Source: Allobacillus salarius
Lineage (GTDB): Bacteria; Bacillota; Bacilli; Bacillales; Alkalibacillaceae
Assembly: GCF_007559425.1 (NCBI RefSeq)
Contig: NZ_VMHE01000001.1
Coordinates: 248,001 to 312,000, forward strand
Direction of reading: 5' to 3'
DNA length: 64,000 nucleotides
Positions 9,744 to 20,771 of the stretch are shown here, piece after piece. Within the stretch, counting starts at the first letter, position 1. Every line of letters begins with the position of its first letter. A model generated the notes under the pieces. That model was not told the origin of the DNA and did no database searches. It was given only the letters and a program-made list of their open reading frames with translations. The position numbers were made by a program, and so were the translations under genes.

Positions 9744-9770
9744 TACGTCTAAGAACAATCAGAAGTTTCA
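9744..9770 (-). promoter_or_regulatory. Sigma-W-type promoter of nfeD–floA
   Basis: Minus strand reads TGAAAC (9765–9770), a 17-nt spacer, then CGTA (9744–9747). This matches the B. subtilis extracytoplasmic-function sigma-W consensus TGAAAC-N16/17-CGTA. It lies 58 bp upstream of the nfeD start. The orthologous yqeZ operon of B. subtilis is a known sigma-W target. Confidence 0.85.
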
Positions 9771-9880
9771 TGTTTTAAAAATTTGTTATGTTTCTTAATC
9801 ATCAATAGTTTCACCTGGCATGAAAACTAGACAGATCCTTATGAACTACCAAAACTCTATTGTACTTTCAAAGCATAATG

Positions 9881-9920
9881 AAAAACCCAATTTGATGGAA
9901 ATCCCACCAAATTGGGTTTT
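9881..9920 (-). terminator. Terminator after yqeY
   Basis: AACCCAATTTGRTGG arms form a long stem (about 15 bp with one wobble), with T-runs on both sides. It separates the rpsU–yqeY unit from the nfeD operon. Confidence 0.92.
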
Positions 9921-9926
9921 ATCTTT

Positions 9927-10370
9927 TTATTGTAAGTGTTTCATTACGAATTGATTGACTTTTGAACCATCAGCTTTGCCTTTAACTTTCGGCATCACTG
10001 CACTCATTACTTTCCCCATATCTTTTTTGGAAGTAGCTTGTTGTTCATCAATCGTTTCTTGGATGATTTTTTCTAATTCTTCATCAGATAACTGCTCTGG
10101 CATATAAGCTTGAATTATGGCCAACTCGCTTTCAATCTGTTCGGCCAAATCTTCACGGTTAGCTTTTCGGAATTCATGGAGGGAATCATTTCTTTGTTTA
10201 ACTTCACGACTTAAAACTTGTAACTCTTCTTCTTCAGTCAAGTCAGCCTGTTTTTTGATCGCTTCATTTTGCAAAGATGATTTAACCATTCGAATAACAG
10301 TTAGTTTTTCTTTTTCTCTGTTTTTCATCGCTGTTTTCATATCAGCGTTTAATTGTTCAAGCAATGACAT
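9927..10370 (-). CDS. yqeY: GatB/YqeY domain protein
   Basis: The 147-residue protein is the stand-alone version of the tRNA-binding tail domain of the amidotransferase subunit Gat[21 protein letters not shown] at the N-terminus, and a helical C-terminus with [20 protein letters not shown]. The family is thought to bind tRNA; the cellular role is unclear. It lies 18 bp downstream of rpsU, the usual Firmicutes pairing, and shares its promoter. Confidence 0.94.
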   Translation of the reverse strand: MSLLEQLNADMKTAMKNREKEKLTVIRMVKSSLQNEAIKKQADLTEEEELQVLSREVKQRNDSLHEFRKANREDLAEQIESELAIIQAYMPEQLSDEELEKIIQETIDEQQATSKKDMGKVMSAVMPKVKGKADGSKVNQFVMKHLQ

Positions 10371-10388
10371 GAACGCTTACACCCTCTT

Positions 10389-10568
10389 TTATTTTTTACG
10401 CTTCCGTGCAGCCTCTGATTTTTTCTTACGTCTTACACTAGGCTTTTCATAATATTCACGCTTACGATACTCAGACAATGTACCGTTTTTTGAAACGGAT
10501 CGTCTAAAGCGTCGAAGAGCATCCTCAATAGTCTCATTCTTTCTAACGCGAGTTGTATTATTAGACAT
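10389..10568 (-). CDS. rpsU: 30S ribosomal protein S21
   Basis: The 59-residue protein [20 protein letters not shown] ends in a Lys/Arg-rich tail, [18 protein letters not shown], diagnostic of bS21. I chose the ATG at 10568, preceded by GGAGGG about 6 nt upstream, rather than a TTG two codons earlier that would sit too close to the binding site. A consensus sigma-A promoter lies about 70 bp upstream. Confidence 0.97.
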   Translation of the reverse strand: MSNNTTRVRKNETIEDALRRFRRSVSKNGTLSEYRKREYYEKPSVRRKKKSEAARKRKK

Positions 10569-10636
10569 GCTCAACCCTCCCTCCAGCTAAACCAAAAAAG
10601 TGAAACAATGCACACAGCTCGTGTACATCTTTGGTT

Positions 10637-10665
10637 ATTATATTAAAAATTCTTCTCCAGGTCAA
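10637..10665 (-). promoter_or_regulatory. Sigma-A promoter of rpsU–yqeY
   Basis: Minus strand TTGACC (10660–10665), 17-nt spacer, TATAAT (10637–10642). A near-consensus housekeeping promoter upstream of rpsU. Confidence 0.9.
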
Positions 10666-10730
10666 TGAACTCTTTCTAAAACAGTCATGTATTCATCGAA
10701 CAAGCATAAAATGTAACGGGGAGGAACGCT

Positions 10731-11714
10731 ATGTATCTCATGATTTTGATGATTGCTACGTATATTGGAATATTTTTATTTGGCATTTTGCTCATGCGTG
10801 TTGGTTTCGAGAATATTAGTATGAGGAAGATAAAATCCGTTCGACCAAATCCTTCGATTTACGCTGGCTTGCTAATGGGCTTTTTGCTCACACTACTACT
10901 ACAAAGTAGCTCTGTTTCAATTGCTTTATTAATTTCTTTTTACGCAGCATACCGACTGAGTATTCCATTTGCTATTTGTTTCATTATCGGAGCAAACATT
11001 GGGACAACCTTAACTGCTCAACTATTTATTTGGAATAATGAACATTTAATGATTGCTTGTTTATTGATTGGTTTTGTATGTTTAGTTAGTCGGAGACGGA
11101 ACATGTTTTTTATCGGTACTATTTTATTTGGTATGGGTGTTGTATTCAGTGCATTAGGGGGACTTGAGCAATTATCAAACCAAATTCCTAAAAATTCGTA
11201 TATGGCTATCCAAAACGGACAAATCGACCACCCGTTTATTTTACTTTTATTCGGAGCAGCAGTCACATCCATCATTCAATCATCTACCGCTTTTACGGGT
11301 ATTCTCATGAGTTTTTCAAGTGGAGGCTCCATTCCACTACTAGACATCTATTATTTGTTGCTCGGCGCCAACATAGGAACTTGCGTAACCGTCATACTCG
11401 TTGGTCTTAGCCACAAGCTGAAGCTTAGAATTATAGCGTATATTCACATTTGGATTAACGTAATTGGAAGTGTTGTATTTGTCTATCCGGGAATTGGACA
11501 AGTATTTGTAAACATCGTTTCAGCTATTTCGGATCACCCAAGCCAACAAATTATATTATTAGCGTTCTTGTATAATTTATCTGTTGGGTTATTGATTTTC
11601 ATTTTACACAAACCTTTCGCTCGTCTATTGAAAGAGCTTTATTTACGCGAAGAAAATTGGTCAAGCTCTGTTATACAAAAAGAATATAAAAAAACAGAGC
11701 GCCAGCTAGATTAA
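10731..11714 (+). CDS. yqeW: Na/Pi cotransporter family protein (YqeW type)
   Basis: The 327-residue membrane protein has the two inverted NptA/PNaS repeats. QSSSVSIALLISF near residue 60 and QSSTAFTGILMSFSS near 184 are the QSSS/QSST signatures, each followed by a GANIGTT/GANIGTC motif (near 86 and 220). About eight to nine TM helices are visible. It lacks the C-terminal PhoU-like domain of longer relatives, as in B. subtilis YqeW (about 307 residues). It has a good binding site (GGGGAGG) and is divergent from rpsU, as in B. subtilis. Expected to import phosphate with Na+; substrate not proven. Confidence 0.92.
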   Translation: MYLMILMIATYIGIFLFGILLMRVGFENISMRKIKSVRPNPSIYAGLLMGFLLTLLLQSSSVSIALLISFYAAYRLSIPFAICFIIGANIGTTLTAQLFIWNNEHLMIACLLIGFVCLVSRRRNMFFIGTILFGMGVVFSALGGLEQLSNQIPKNSYMAIQNGQIDHPFILLLFGAAVTSIIQSSTAFTGILMSFSSGGSIPLLDIYYLLLGANIGTCVTVILVGLSHKLKLRIIAYIHIWINVIGSVVFVYPGIGQVFVNIVSAISDHPSQQIILLAFLYNLSVGLLIFILHKPFARLLKELYLREENWSSSVIQKEYKKTERQLD

Positions 11715-11866
11715 GATTGATTTGCTTAATCAGTACGTAGATATTCATAGCGAACTTAATGTGGACCCGGCAACTGACTGTTGAAAAAGCACGGCTGACT
11801 GCTGATAAAGGATTGCTCACAACTCAACTAAGCAAGAATTATTTCACAAAACAACAAAACAAACAA

Positions 11867-11906
11867 AAGCCCGAACGATTTTAGATTCAAACCGTTTGGG
11901 CTTTTT
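11867..11906. terminator. Bidirectional terminator between yqeW and deoC
   Basis: AAAGCCCGAACGATTT pairs with AAACCGTTTGGGCTTT, with T-rich tails on both strands. It can end both the plus-strand yqeW and the minus-strand deoC transcripts. The 150 bp between the yqeW stop and this hairpin hold nothing I recognise. Confidence 0.9.
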
Positions 11907-11927
11907 GAGTTTCTTTATGCAATTCAC

Positions 11928-12599
11928 TTAGTAACTAGATTGACCTTCTTGGCCATTTATTATATCTACACCTGCAGATGCGCCTATTCGAGTCGCTCCT
12001 GCATCTAACATTGCATTGGCATCCTCTAGGTTACGAACACCACCAGATGCTTTGACACCCATTTCAGGGCCGACTGTCAGACGCATGAGACGGACATCAT
12101 CAACAGTTGCTCCTCCACCTGCAAATCCAGTGGACGTTTTAACGAAATCAGCTCCAGCTCGTTTAGCTAGCTCACATGCTTTCACTTTTTCGTCTTGATC
12201 TAATAAGACTGTTTCAATAATCACTTTAACAATTGCTCGGCCTTTTACGGCTTCAACAATTTCTTTGATTTCTGTTTCAACTTCTTCAAAGCGTTGATCT
12301 TTCAGAGAACCGATATTAATGACCATATCCACTTCGGTTGCGCCATTTTCAACAGCTTGTTTTGCTTCAAATACTTTTGTTTCTAACGTTGTCGCACCTA
12401 ATGGGAAACCGACAACTGTACAAACTTTGACATCTGAATCTTTCAATAGCTCATAACAATGTGCAACCCATGTAGGGTTTACACAGACGGAAGCAAACTT
12501 ATATTCTTTTGCCTCTTCACATAGTTGGTTGATTTGTTCCGCCTGAACTTCAGGTTTTAATAATGTGTGGTCAATCATTCCAGCGATATTTCGGTCCAT
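11928..12599 (-). CDS. deoC: Deoxyribose-phosphate aldolase
   Basis: DeoC cleaves 2-deoxyribose-5-phosphate to glyceraldehyde-3-phosphate and acetaldehyde in deoxynucleoside catabolism. The 223-residue TIM-barrel protein has the Schiff-base lysine in FVKTSTGF near residue 152, the N-terminal IDHTLLKPE signature and the phosphate-binding VKASGGVR near 183. It lies 15 bp downstream of mtaB and appears to be the last gene of that operon. In B. subtilis deoC lies elsewhere in the dra-nupC-pdp operon, so this position is a lineage difference. Confidence 0.96.
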   Translation of the reverse strand: MDRNIAGMIDHTLLKPEVQAEQINQLCEEAKEYKFASVCVNPTWVAHCYELLKDSDVKVCTVVGFPLGATTLETKVFEAKQAVENGATEVDMVINIGSLKDQRFEEVETEIKEIVEAVKGRAIVKVIIETVLLDQDEKVKACELAKRAGADFVKTSTGFAGGGATVDDVRLMRLTVGPEMGVKASGGVRNLEDANAMLDAGATRIGASAGVDIINGQEGQSSY

Positions 12600-12614
12600 T
12601 TACATCTACTCCTT

Positions 12615-13970
12615 TTATGAACTGACTACTTGGTTATACACTTCATCGTCTTCCATGACACGAACGAATTGTCCTTTATTATAAGGATAACCTGCTTCTG
12701 TAATTTTTACTTTTACTACTTTTCCAATCATATCTGGTGAACACTCAAGCACAACTTTTAAATAGTTGTCTGAATATCCCTCATATAAACCGCTGTCTGG
12801 ATCTTTTTTATATGGAACTTCTGGAATGACTTCCAGCACTTCGTCTTCAAAAAGAGAAGCATATTCTTTCGCTTGTTGGTCGGATAGTTCGATGAGTCGA
12901 TGCACACGGTCATTTTTTGTTTCGTCATCGATTTGATCTTTCATTCGTGCTGCTGGTGTACCGGTTCTTTGGGAATATGGAAAGACGTGTAACTCCGAAA
13001 AGCCAATTTCTTGAATCGAACGATATGTTTCCATAAATTCCTCTTCTGTTTCACCTGGGAAACCAACAATTACGTCAGAAGTAATAGCTAGACCAGGCAA
13101 AGCTTTTTTTACCTTTTGTACTCGGGTTAAGTAGAAATCCATTGTATATTTTCTTCGCATACGTTTTAAGACTGTATCAGACCCTGATTGTAGTGGAATA
13201 TGCAAATGACGTACAATTTTCTTCGATTGATCAAGTACTTCGATCACTTCATCAGAAATTTGACTCGCTTCGATGGAGGAAATTCGAATCCGCTTTAAAC
13301 CGACGACTTTACTTTCTAAATCACGAAGCAAAGCAGCTAAGTTATAGTCTTCTAAATCTTCTCCATAACCGCCAGTATGAATACCTGTAAGTACAATCTC
13401 TTGATAGCCAGCATCAACAAGCTGTTGTGCTTGTTTGATGACATCCTCTGGTGGACGAGAGCGCATTAAGCCTCTTGCCCAAGGAATGATACAAAACGTA
13501 CAGAAATTATTACATCCTTCTTGAATTTTCAAAGAAGCACGTGTACGGTCGGTAAATTCAGGTACGTCCATCGCTTCAAAGACGCGATTTTTCATAATAT
13601 TTTTAACGGCATTAATCGGCTGTCTTTCCTCTTTATAAACTTCGATATACTCGAGCATTTTTTTACGATCCTGTGTACCGACAACGATATCTACTCCAGG
13701 GATTTCCATAATTTCATCTGGAGAGGTTTGCGCATAACAACCTGTTACACAAATGACGGCTTCTGGGTTTTTACGTACCGCTCTACGAATAACTTGTCGG
13801 CTTTTTTTATCGCCTGTATTCGTTACTGTGCATGTATTGATGACGTAAACATCTGAATGCTGATCGAAATCTACGCGTTCATAATCATGCTCTTTAAAAA
13901 ATTGCCAAATGGCTTCTGTTTCATAATGATTGACCTTACAACCTAAGGTGTGAAAAGCAACGGTCGTCAC
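12615..13970 (-). CDS. mtaB: tRNA (N6-threonylcarbamoyladenosine-37) methylthiotransferase MtaB
   Basis: MtaB (YqeV) converts t6A37 of tRNA to ms2t6A. The 451-residue radical-SAM enzyme has an N-terminal UPF0004 domain (HTLGCKVNHYE, INTCTVTN, CVTGCYAQ giving three Cys), the radical-SAM CNNFCTFC near 153 and a C-terminal TRAM domain. The frame continues upstream, but the family start (TTVAFHTLGCK) and GGAG 8 nt before GTG at 13970 fix this start and give exactly the B. subtilis length. It starts 4 bp after the rsmE stop. Confidence 0.95.
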   Translation of the reverse strand: MTTVAFHTLGCKVNHYETEAIWQFFKEHDYERVDFDQHSDVYVINTCTVTNTGDKKSRQVIRRAVRKNPEAVICVTGCYAQTSPDEIMEIPGVDIVVGTQDRKKMLEYIEVYKEERQPINAVKNIMKNRVFEAMDVPEFTDRTRASLKIQEGCNNFCTFCIIPWARGLMRSRPPEDVIKQAQQLVDAGYQEIVLTGIHTGGYGEDLEDYNLAALLRDLESKVVGLKRIRISSIEASQISDEVIEVLDQSKKIVRHLHIPLQSGSDTVLKRMRRKYTMDFYLTRVQKVKKALPGLAITSDVIVGFPGETEEEFMETYRSIQEIGFSELHVFPYSQRTGTPAARMKDQIDDETKNDRVHRLIELSDQQAKEYASLFEDEVLEVIPEVPYKKDPDSGLYEGYSDNYLKVVLECSPDMIGKVVKVKITEAGYPYNKGQFVRVMEDDEVYNQVVSS

Positions 13971-13974
13971 ACGA

Positions 13975-14724
13975 TCAACTCCATTCTTCAAAATAAAAAG
14001 ACAAAGCAGCAAGTACATATAATGGTGCTGTCTCCGTCCGTAAAATACGTTTACCAAGTCGAATCGAATACACATGATCATGATTCAAAAAAGCTAATTC
14101 TTTTTCAGAAAATCCACCTTCTGGACCAATAATCACTAGTATTTGATCATTTTTATTTATTTTACCAAGAACTTCTCGAAAAGTCGAAGAATGATCTGCT
14201 TGCTTTGCTTCTGTTTCATTCGCGATCAAACAGTAATCATATTGCTGAAGATCCAGCTCGCGTAAAGATATCAATGGTAGTATGTTCGGGATGATGGTTC
14301 GATGCGATTGCTCACTAGCTTCTTTCACAATCTTTTCTAAACGAGCTCGCTTCTTCGCTTCTTTTTTTCCATCCCATTTAACAATCGAACGATCCATTTG
14401 AACAGGTAGTAGCGCGTGCATGCCGAGCTCTGTGCCTTTTTGTGCAATTAACTCAAGCTTATCGCCTTTAGGCATGCCTTGCGCTACAGTGACCGTTATT
14501 GGCAATTCTTTCTGTTCATCTAATTCTTCCAGTAGCGTAATTGTAATTTCCTCTACATGAATATGCTCGATTGCACCTATGTGGGTACTTTCATCTGGTT
14601 GGCAAATAATTACTTTGTCCCCGGGTTGGAAACGCATAACATTCGCCATATGATGTCGATCATCACCTTGTATGGTAACAATATTTCCTTTTACATCCTC
14701 TGAGGATACAAAATATCTCTGCAT
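13975..14724 (-). CDS. rsmE: 16S rRNA (uracil1498-N3)-methyltransferase RsmE
   Basis: The 249-residue SPOUT-class methyltransferase methylates U1498 of 16S rRNA. The N-terminal PUA-like part begins MQRYFVSSEDVKGN; the C-terminal trefoil-knot region has IIGPEGGFSEKE near 198 and SIRLGKRILRTETAPLY near 222, which form the SAM pocket. It is separated from prmA by 1 bp and follows it in the conserved dnaJ-prmA-rsmE-mtaB order. Confidence 0.95.
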   Translation of the reverse strand: MQRYFVSSEDVKGNIVTIQGDDRHHMANVMRFQPGDKVIICQPDESTHIGAIEHIHVEEITITLLEELDEQKELPITVTVAQGMPKGDKLELIAQKGTELGMHALLPVQMDRSIVKWDGKKEAKKRARLEKIVKEASEQSHRTIIPNILPLISLRELDLQQYDYCLIANETEAKQADHSSTFREVLGKINKNDQILVIIGPEGGFSEKELAFLNHDHVYSIRLGKRILRTETAPLYVLAALSFYFEEWS

Positions 14725-14725
14725 A

Positions 14726-15700
14726 TTATTCCCGACCCTTTTTCATTGCACTCGGTTTCTGGGCCACAATCGAAACCCAATCTTCCAATTCATTCGTTTC
14801 AATAATTTGAAAACCTTTTTCCGTTAAGTCATCAATAACTTCTTGTTTCTTTTTTTGAATGATTCCAGATGTAATAAACAATCCATCTGGCTTTAACAAA
14901 TGAAAAGCATCTTCGGTCAATTGTATGATAATCTCCGCCAAAATATTGGATACGATGACATCTGGTTCGTGTTGCACGTTTTTCAATAAATCGTTCTTTT
15001 GTACGGTAATTAACTCATCTGTCTGATTTAATGTCGAGTTGTTTTGTGTACTAGCAACTGCTACCTCGTCTAGATCGAACGCATAAACGTGCGAAGCGTC
15101 TAACTTTGCCGCAGCTATACTTAGAATGCCTGAACCCGATCCGACATCTAGCACTAAATCTTTTGGATTCAAAAATCTTTCCAATGCTTGTAAGCTTAAA
15201 ACCGTTGTTGGATGGGTTCCTGTACCAAATGCCATTCCAGGATCCAACTCAATAATCAATTCGTCCGGGGAAGGTTGATAGTCTTCCCATGTCGGTTTGA
15301 TTGTGATGCGTTCAGACACTTTAACAGGTTTGTAGTATTTCTTCCATGCTGTTGACCAATCTTCCTCATGAACTTCCGAGATGGTCACTTCATTCCGCCC
15401 AATTGGTATATTAAAGTTTGGCAATTCACTGATCGACTGCTTGATGATAGACACTTTTTCAGCCAGTGAATCATCTGTTGGTAAATAAGATTTTACATAT
15501 ACTCCATCTTCGGGGTAATTAGAAGCATCTAGCTCATAGATCGTACCGTATAAGGTAACATGATCTTTATATAAGTCTTGCGGATCGACTATCACGACAC
15601 CACTTGCTCCAGCTTCTTGAAATATCTGAGAAACAGCTTCAATTGCTTCATTTGTTGTGTGTATCTTAATCTCTGACCATGTCATCAGTGAATCGACCAA
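14726..15700 (-). CDS. prmA: Ribosomal protein L11 methyltransferase
   Basis: PrmA trimethylates L11. The protein has an N-terminal L11-recognition domain (MTWSEIKIHTTNEA), then a Rossmann methyltransferase domain with the SAM-binding LVLDVGSGSGILSIAAAKL near residue 177 and the NILAEI catalytic-loop motif near 247. The start is uncertain: ATG at 15685 matches the usual family N-terminus but has no close ribosome binding site, while TTG at 15700 has AAGG 9 nt upstream. I list the longer form (324 residues). Confidence 0.93.
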   Translation of the reverse strand: MVDSLMTWSEIKIHTTNEAIEAVSQIFQEAGASGVVIVDPQDLYKDHVTLYGTIYELDASNYPEDGVYVKSYLPTDDSLAEKVSIIKQSISELPNFNIPIGRNEVTISEVHEEDWSTAWKKYYKPVKVSERITIKPTWEDYQPSPDELIIELDPGMAFGTGTHPTTVLSLQALERFLNPKDLVLDVGSGSGILSIAAAKLDASHVYAFDLDEVAVASTQNNSTLNQTDELITVQKNDLLKNVQHEPDVIVSNILAEIIIQLTEDAFHLLKPDGLFITSGIIQKKKQEVIDDLTEKGFQIIETNELEDWVSIVAQKPSAMKKGRE

Positions 15701-15715
15701 CTTTCTTTACCTTCT

Positions 15716-16849
15716 TTATGAATCACCTTTAAAAGCTCTCTTCATTCGTTGAAACAAATTGTCATGATGTTCATCTAATGTTTCGTCGCTTTCCATTTCA
15801 TGTAGTTCTCTAAGCAGTTCTTTTTGTCGATCGTTTAATTGTTTTGGAACCATTACTTTCACTAGAATGTGTTGATCGCCTTGACCATAACCGTGAACGT
15901 TCGGTACACCTTTTCCTTTTAGACGGAAATGTGTGCCTGTTTGTGTTCCACTTGGTATTTTGAACTTAACTTTGCCATGAACTGTTGGAACTTCTACCTC
16001 ATCACCGAGTGCAGCTTGCGCATAAGTGATTGGCATTTCACAAAGGATATCATCGCCATCACGTTCAAAGAACTCATGACTTCTCACACGAATGACGACA
16101 AACAAGTCTCCCGGTGGTCCTCCGTTTTCGCCAGGATTTCCTTCCCCGCTAACTCGAATTTGCTGACCATCGTCAATTCCTGCTGGAATATTAATCTCGA
16201 TTTTCTTTCTTTTGCGTACAGAACCTTTCCCACCACAAGTTGAACATTTTTGTTCTACTTGTTTACCTGTTCCGCTACAATAATGACAAGCACGACGGTT
16301 GACGACCCTGCCAAAAGGTGTATCCTGTGTCTCGTTCAGCTGACCTGTTCCTTGACAGTGTGAACATGTGTTTACGTTCGTTCCAGGCTTAGCACCGGAA
16401 CCTTCACACGTATCACATGTTTCCTCTTTCGGTATATGAATTGCTGTTTCTTTTCCAAAGACAGCTTCTTCAAAATCTAGTTCCATCGTATATTGAAGGT
16501 CTTGACCTTTTTGAGGGGCGTTTGGATCTCTTGTTCGACCGCCTCCTCCAAAGAACATATCAAAAATGTCCTCGAAGCCACCAAAGCCTCCTGCTCCGCC
16601 ACCAGCACCAAAGCCACCTTGGCCTCCTTGCGTACCTGCATGGCCAAACTGGTCATATTGTGCTCTCTTTTGTTCATTGCCAAGAACTTCATATGCTTCT
16701 TTTGCTTCTTTAAATTTATCAGCCGCATCCTCTTCTTTATTCACATCAGGATGGTACTTTCGCGCTAATTTTCGATAAGCCTTTTTAATTTCGTCCTTAG
16801 AGGCATCTTTAGAGACCCCCAAGATTTCATAATAATCTCTTTTACTCAT
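15716..16849 (-). CDS. dnaJ: Chaperone DnaJ
   Basis: The J-domain co-chaperone stimulates DnaK ATPase and delivers clients. The 377 residues have the J domain with HPD near residue 32, a G/F-rich linker (about 70–105), four CxxCxGxG zinc repeats (about 145–205) and the C-terminal client-binding region. The ATG at 16849 has AGGAG 9 nt upstream and gives the standard [12 protein letters not shown] start. A 243-bp gap with a terminator separates it from dnaK. Confidence 0.97.
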   Translation of the reverse strand: MSKRDYYEILGVSKDASKDEIKKAYRKLARKYHPDVNKEEDAADKFKEAKEAYEVLGNEQKRAQYDQFGHAGTQGGQGGFGAGGGAGGFGGFEDIFDMFFGGGGRTRDPNAPQKGQDLQYTMELDFEEAVFGKETAIHIPKEETCDTCEGSGAKPGTNVNTCSHCQGTGQLNETQDTPFGRVVNRRACHYCSGTGKQVEQKCSTCGGKGSVRKRKKIEINIPAGIDDGQQIRVSGEGNPGENGGPPGDLFVVIRVRSHEFFERDGDDILCEMPITYAQAALGDEVEVPTVHGKVKFKIPSGTQTGTHFRLKGKGVPNVHGYGQGDQHILVKVMVPKQLNDRQKELLRELHEMESDETLDEHHDNLFQRMKRAFKGDS

Positions 16850-16884
16850 GAGACCACTCTCCTGCATCGTATAACATAAAATTT

Positions 16885-16914
16885 ATCATAACATTAGATG
16901 ATTTCCTTCTGCAA
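16885..16914 (-). promoter_or_regulatory. Candidate sigma-A promoter of dnaJ
   Basis: Minus strand TTGCAG (16909–16914), 18-nt spacer, TATGAT (16885–16890), about 36 bp before the dnaJ start. It would drive dnaJ-prmA-rsmE-mtaB-deoC independently of the terminator after dnaK. Confidence 0.6.
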
Positions 16915-17032
16915 CGTAAAGTCGGTTTCGATGACCGATTTTAGCTTGGCTTGTTATTTAAAACTTGGTTCATGCTAGTTTATCTGAAATACAGATGACA
17001 AACGTGTTGCTAGATATAGAGAAAATCACCTT

Positions 17033-17073
17033 AAAAAAAGCCAAAGCCACTAAGTTGACTTTGACTTTTTTTA
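17033..17073 (-). terminator. Terminator after dnaK
   Basis: AAAGTCAAAGTCAAC and GTGGCTTTGGCTTT form a long stem with G-U pairs, followed by seven T on the minus strand. It lies 20 bp after the dnaK stop. Confidence 0.88.
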
Positions 17074-17092
17074 AACCTTTTACACATGAAGC

Positions 17093-19562
<2,470 letters not shown>

Positions 19563-19659
19563 TCCAGTCACCTCCTCATATAACGCTTCCTAGATTTCCA
19601 ATTGTTAAATATATCATCTATCAACTAAAAATCAACCAGTAAGGATTCATTTATACTCA

Positions 19660-20691
19660 TTAATTTTCGTCATACCACGACTTCAAAGAATGACTCATTT
19701 GCTTACTCCATAACTGAAGCATGGCAACAGCTTTTGCATAATCCATTCGAGTTGGCCCAAGTAAAGCAATCGTACCCACTTGGTCTTCCCCAATTGTATA
19801 GGTAGACGTAATTAATGATAGATCATTCAATGCCTCAATTTTATTTTCACGCCCGATAAAAATATGGGTTCCCTCTTCTTTCGATTTTAAGAGAGGCGCA
19901 ATTCGTTCTTCACTTTCCATCATACTAAACAATATTTTAATCTTTTCAATATCATTGAATTCCGGTTGATTCAGCATATTCCCTTTTCCGCTTACATATA
20001 AATTAGTCGGCAAGTCGATCAATAAGGCTTCTTCTAACATTTGATAGGCTTGTGAATAATCGGACGTATATTGTTTGATTAACCCTCTAATTTCTTTTTT
20101 AATCATCCGATCTAAATAGACTAACGGTACACCGACAAGCTTTTCATTTAAAATGTTGACCGTTTTTTCAAGGTCAGATTGGTCTAATCCTTTAGGAATA
20201 ACAAAGGAACGGTGTTCAACATGACCCGTATCCGTCACAAGAATCGCAATCGCTGAATGTTGATTTAGCGGAACGATTTGTACTTGCTTTAACTTTGTTT
20301 CGAAAATTTCAGGGCCAAGAACCAACGTCATGTACTGCGTTAATTCGGATAGAATATTAGCGGAGCTTTCCATCACTCGTTCCAATTCAATCATCTTATG
20401 ACTAAAGTACTTATTGATCCGTTTGATCTCATCTTTTGTTAATTTCAACGGATCCATCAGATGATCTACATAGAAACGGTAGCCTTTTTCTGAAGGCATC
20501 CGTCCTGAAGAAGAATGGGTTTTTTGTAAGAAACCCAACTCCTCTAAATCAGCCATTTCATTGCGGATGGTAGCAGGGCTAAATCCCACTTGATCCTTTT
20601 TGGCAATGTTTCGTGAACCAATGGGTTGTGCAGTATCAACAAACTCATCCACGATGACTTTCAATATTAACAATTGGCGATCTGTAAGCAT
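19660..20691 (-). CDS. hrcA: Heat-inducible transcription repressor HrcA
   Basis: HrcA binds CIRCE and represses class I heat-shock operons, with GroEL as co-factor. The 343 residues have an N-terminal winged helix (MLTDRQLLILKVIVDEF through GFSPATIRNEMADLEELGFL) and a GAF-like dimerisation region. It heads the hrcA-grpE-dnaK operon and has a perfect CIRCE in its own leader, so it is autorepressed. Confidence 0.97.
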   Translation of the reverse strand: MLTDRQLLILKVIVDEFVDTAQPIGSRNIAKKDQVGFSPATIRNEMADLEELGFLQKTHSSSGRMPSEKGYRFYVDHLMDPLKLTKDEIKRINKYFSHKMIELERVMESSANILSELTQYMTLVLGPEIFETKLKQVQIVPLNQHSAIAILVTDTGHVEHRSFVIPKGLDQSDLEKTVNILNEKLVGVPLVYLDRMIKKEIRGLIKQYTSDYSQAYQMLEEALLIDLPTNLYVSGKGNMLNQPEFNDIEKIKILFSMMESEERIAPLLKSKEEGTHIFIGRENKIEALNDLSLITSTYTIGEDQVGTIALLGPTRMDYAKAVAMLQLWSKQMSHSLKSWYDEN

Positions 20692-20705
20692 TTAACTCAC
20701 CTCTG

Positions 20706-20732
20706 TTAGCACTCTTTTCATTCGAGTGCTAA
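20706..20732 (-). promoter_or_regulatory. CIRCE operator (HrcA binding site)
   Basis: Perfect inverted repeat TTAGCACTC (20706–20714), 9-nt spacer, GAGTGCTAA (20724–20732), the canonical CIRCE sequence. It lies between the promoter and the hrcA start, so bound HrcA blocks the hrcA-grpE-dnaK transcript. Confidence 0.98.
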
Positions 20733-20742
20733 TGCTATTATT

Positions 20743-20771
20743 AAATTATCAAAATCCATTTTAACTGTCAA
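20743..20771 (-). promoter_or_regulatory. Promoter of hrcA–grpE–dnaK
   Basis: Minus strand TTGACA (20766–20771), 17-nt spacer, TAATTT (20743–20748). The -35 overlaps the 3' end of hemW. CIRCE begins 11 bp downstream of the -10. Confidence 0.75.

Noticed and set aside
10631..10819. A 62-residue plus-strand ORF overlapping the yqeW start
   Set aside because: It reads through the rpsU promoter and a different frame of yqeW, with no binding site.
13971..14081. N-terminal extension of mtaB
   Set aside because: It overlaps rsmE out of frame. The family N-terminus and a GGAG site support GTG 13970.
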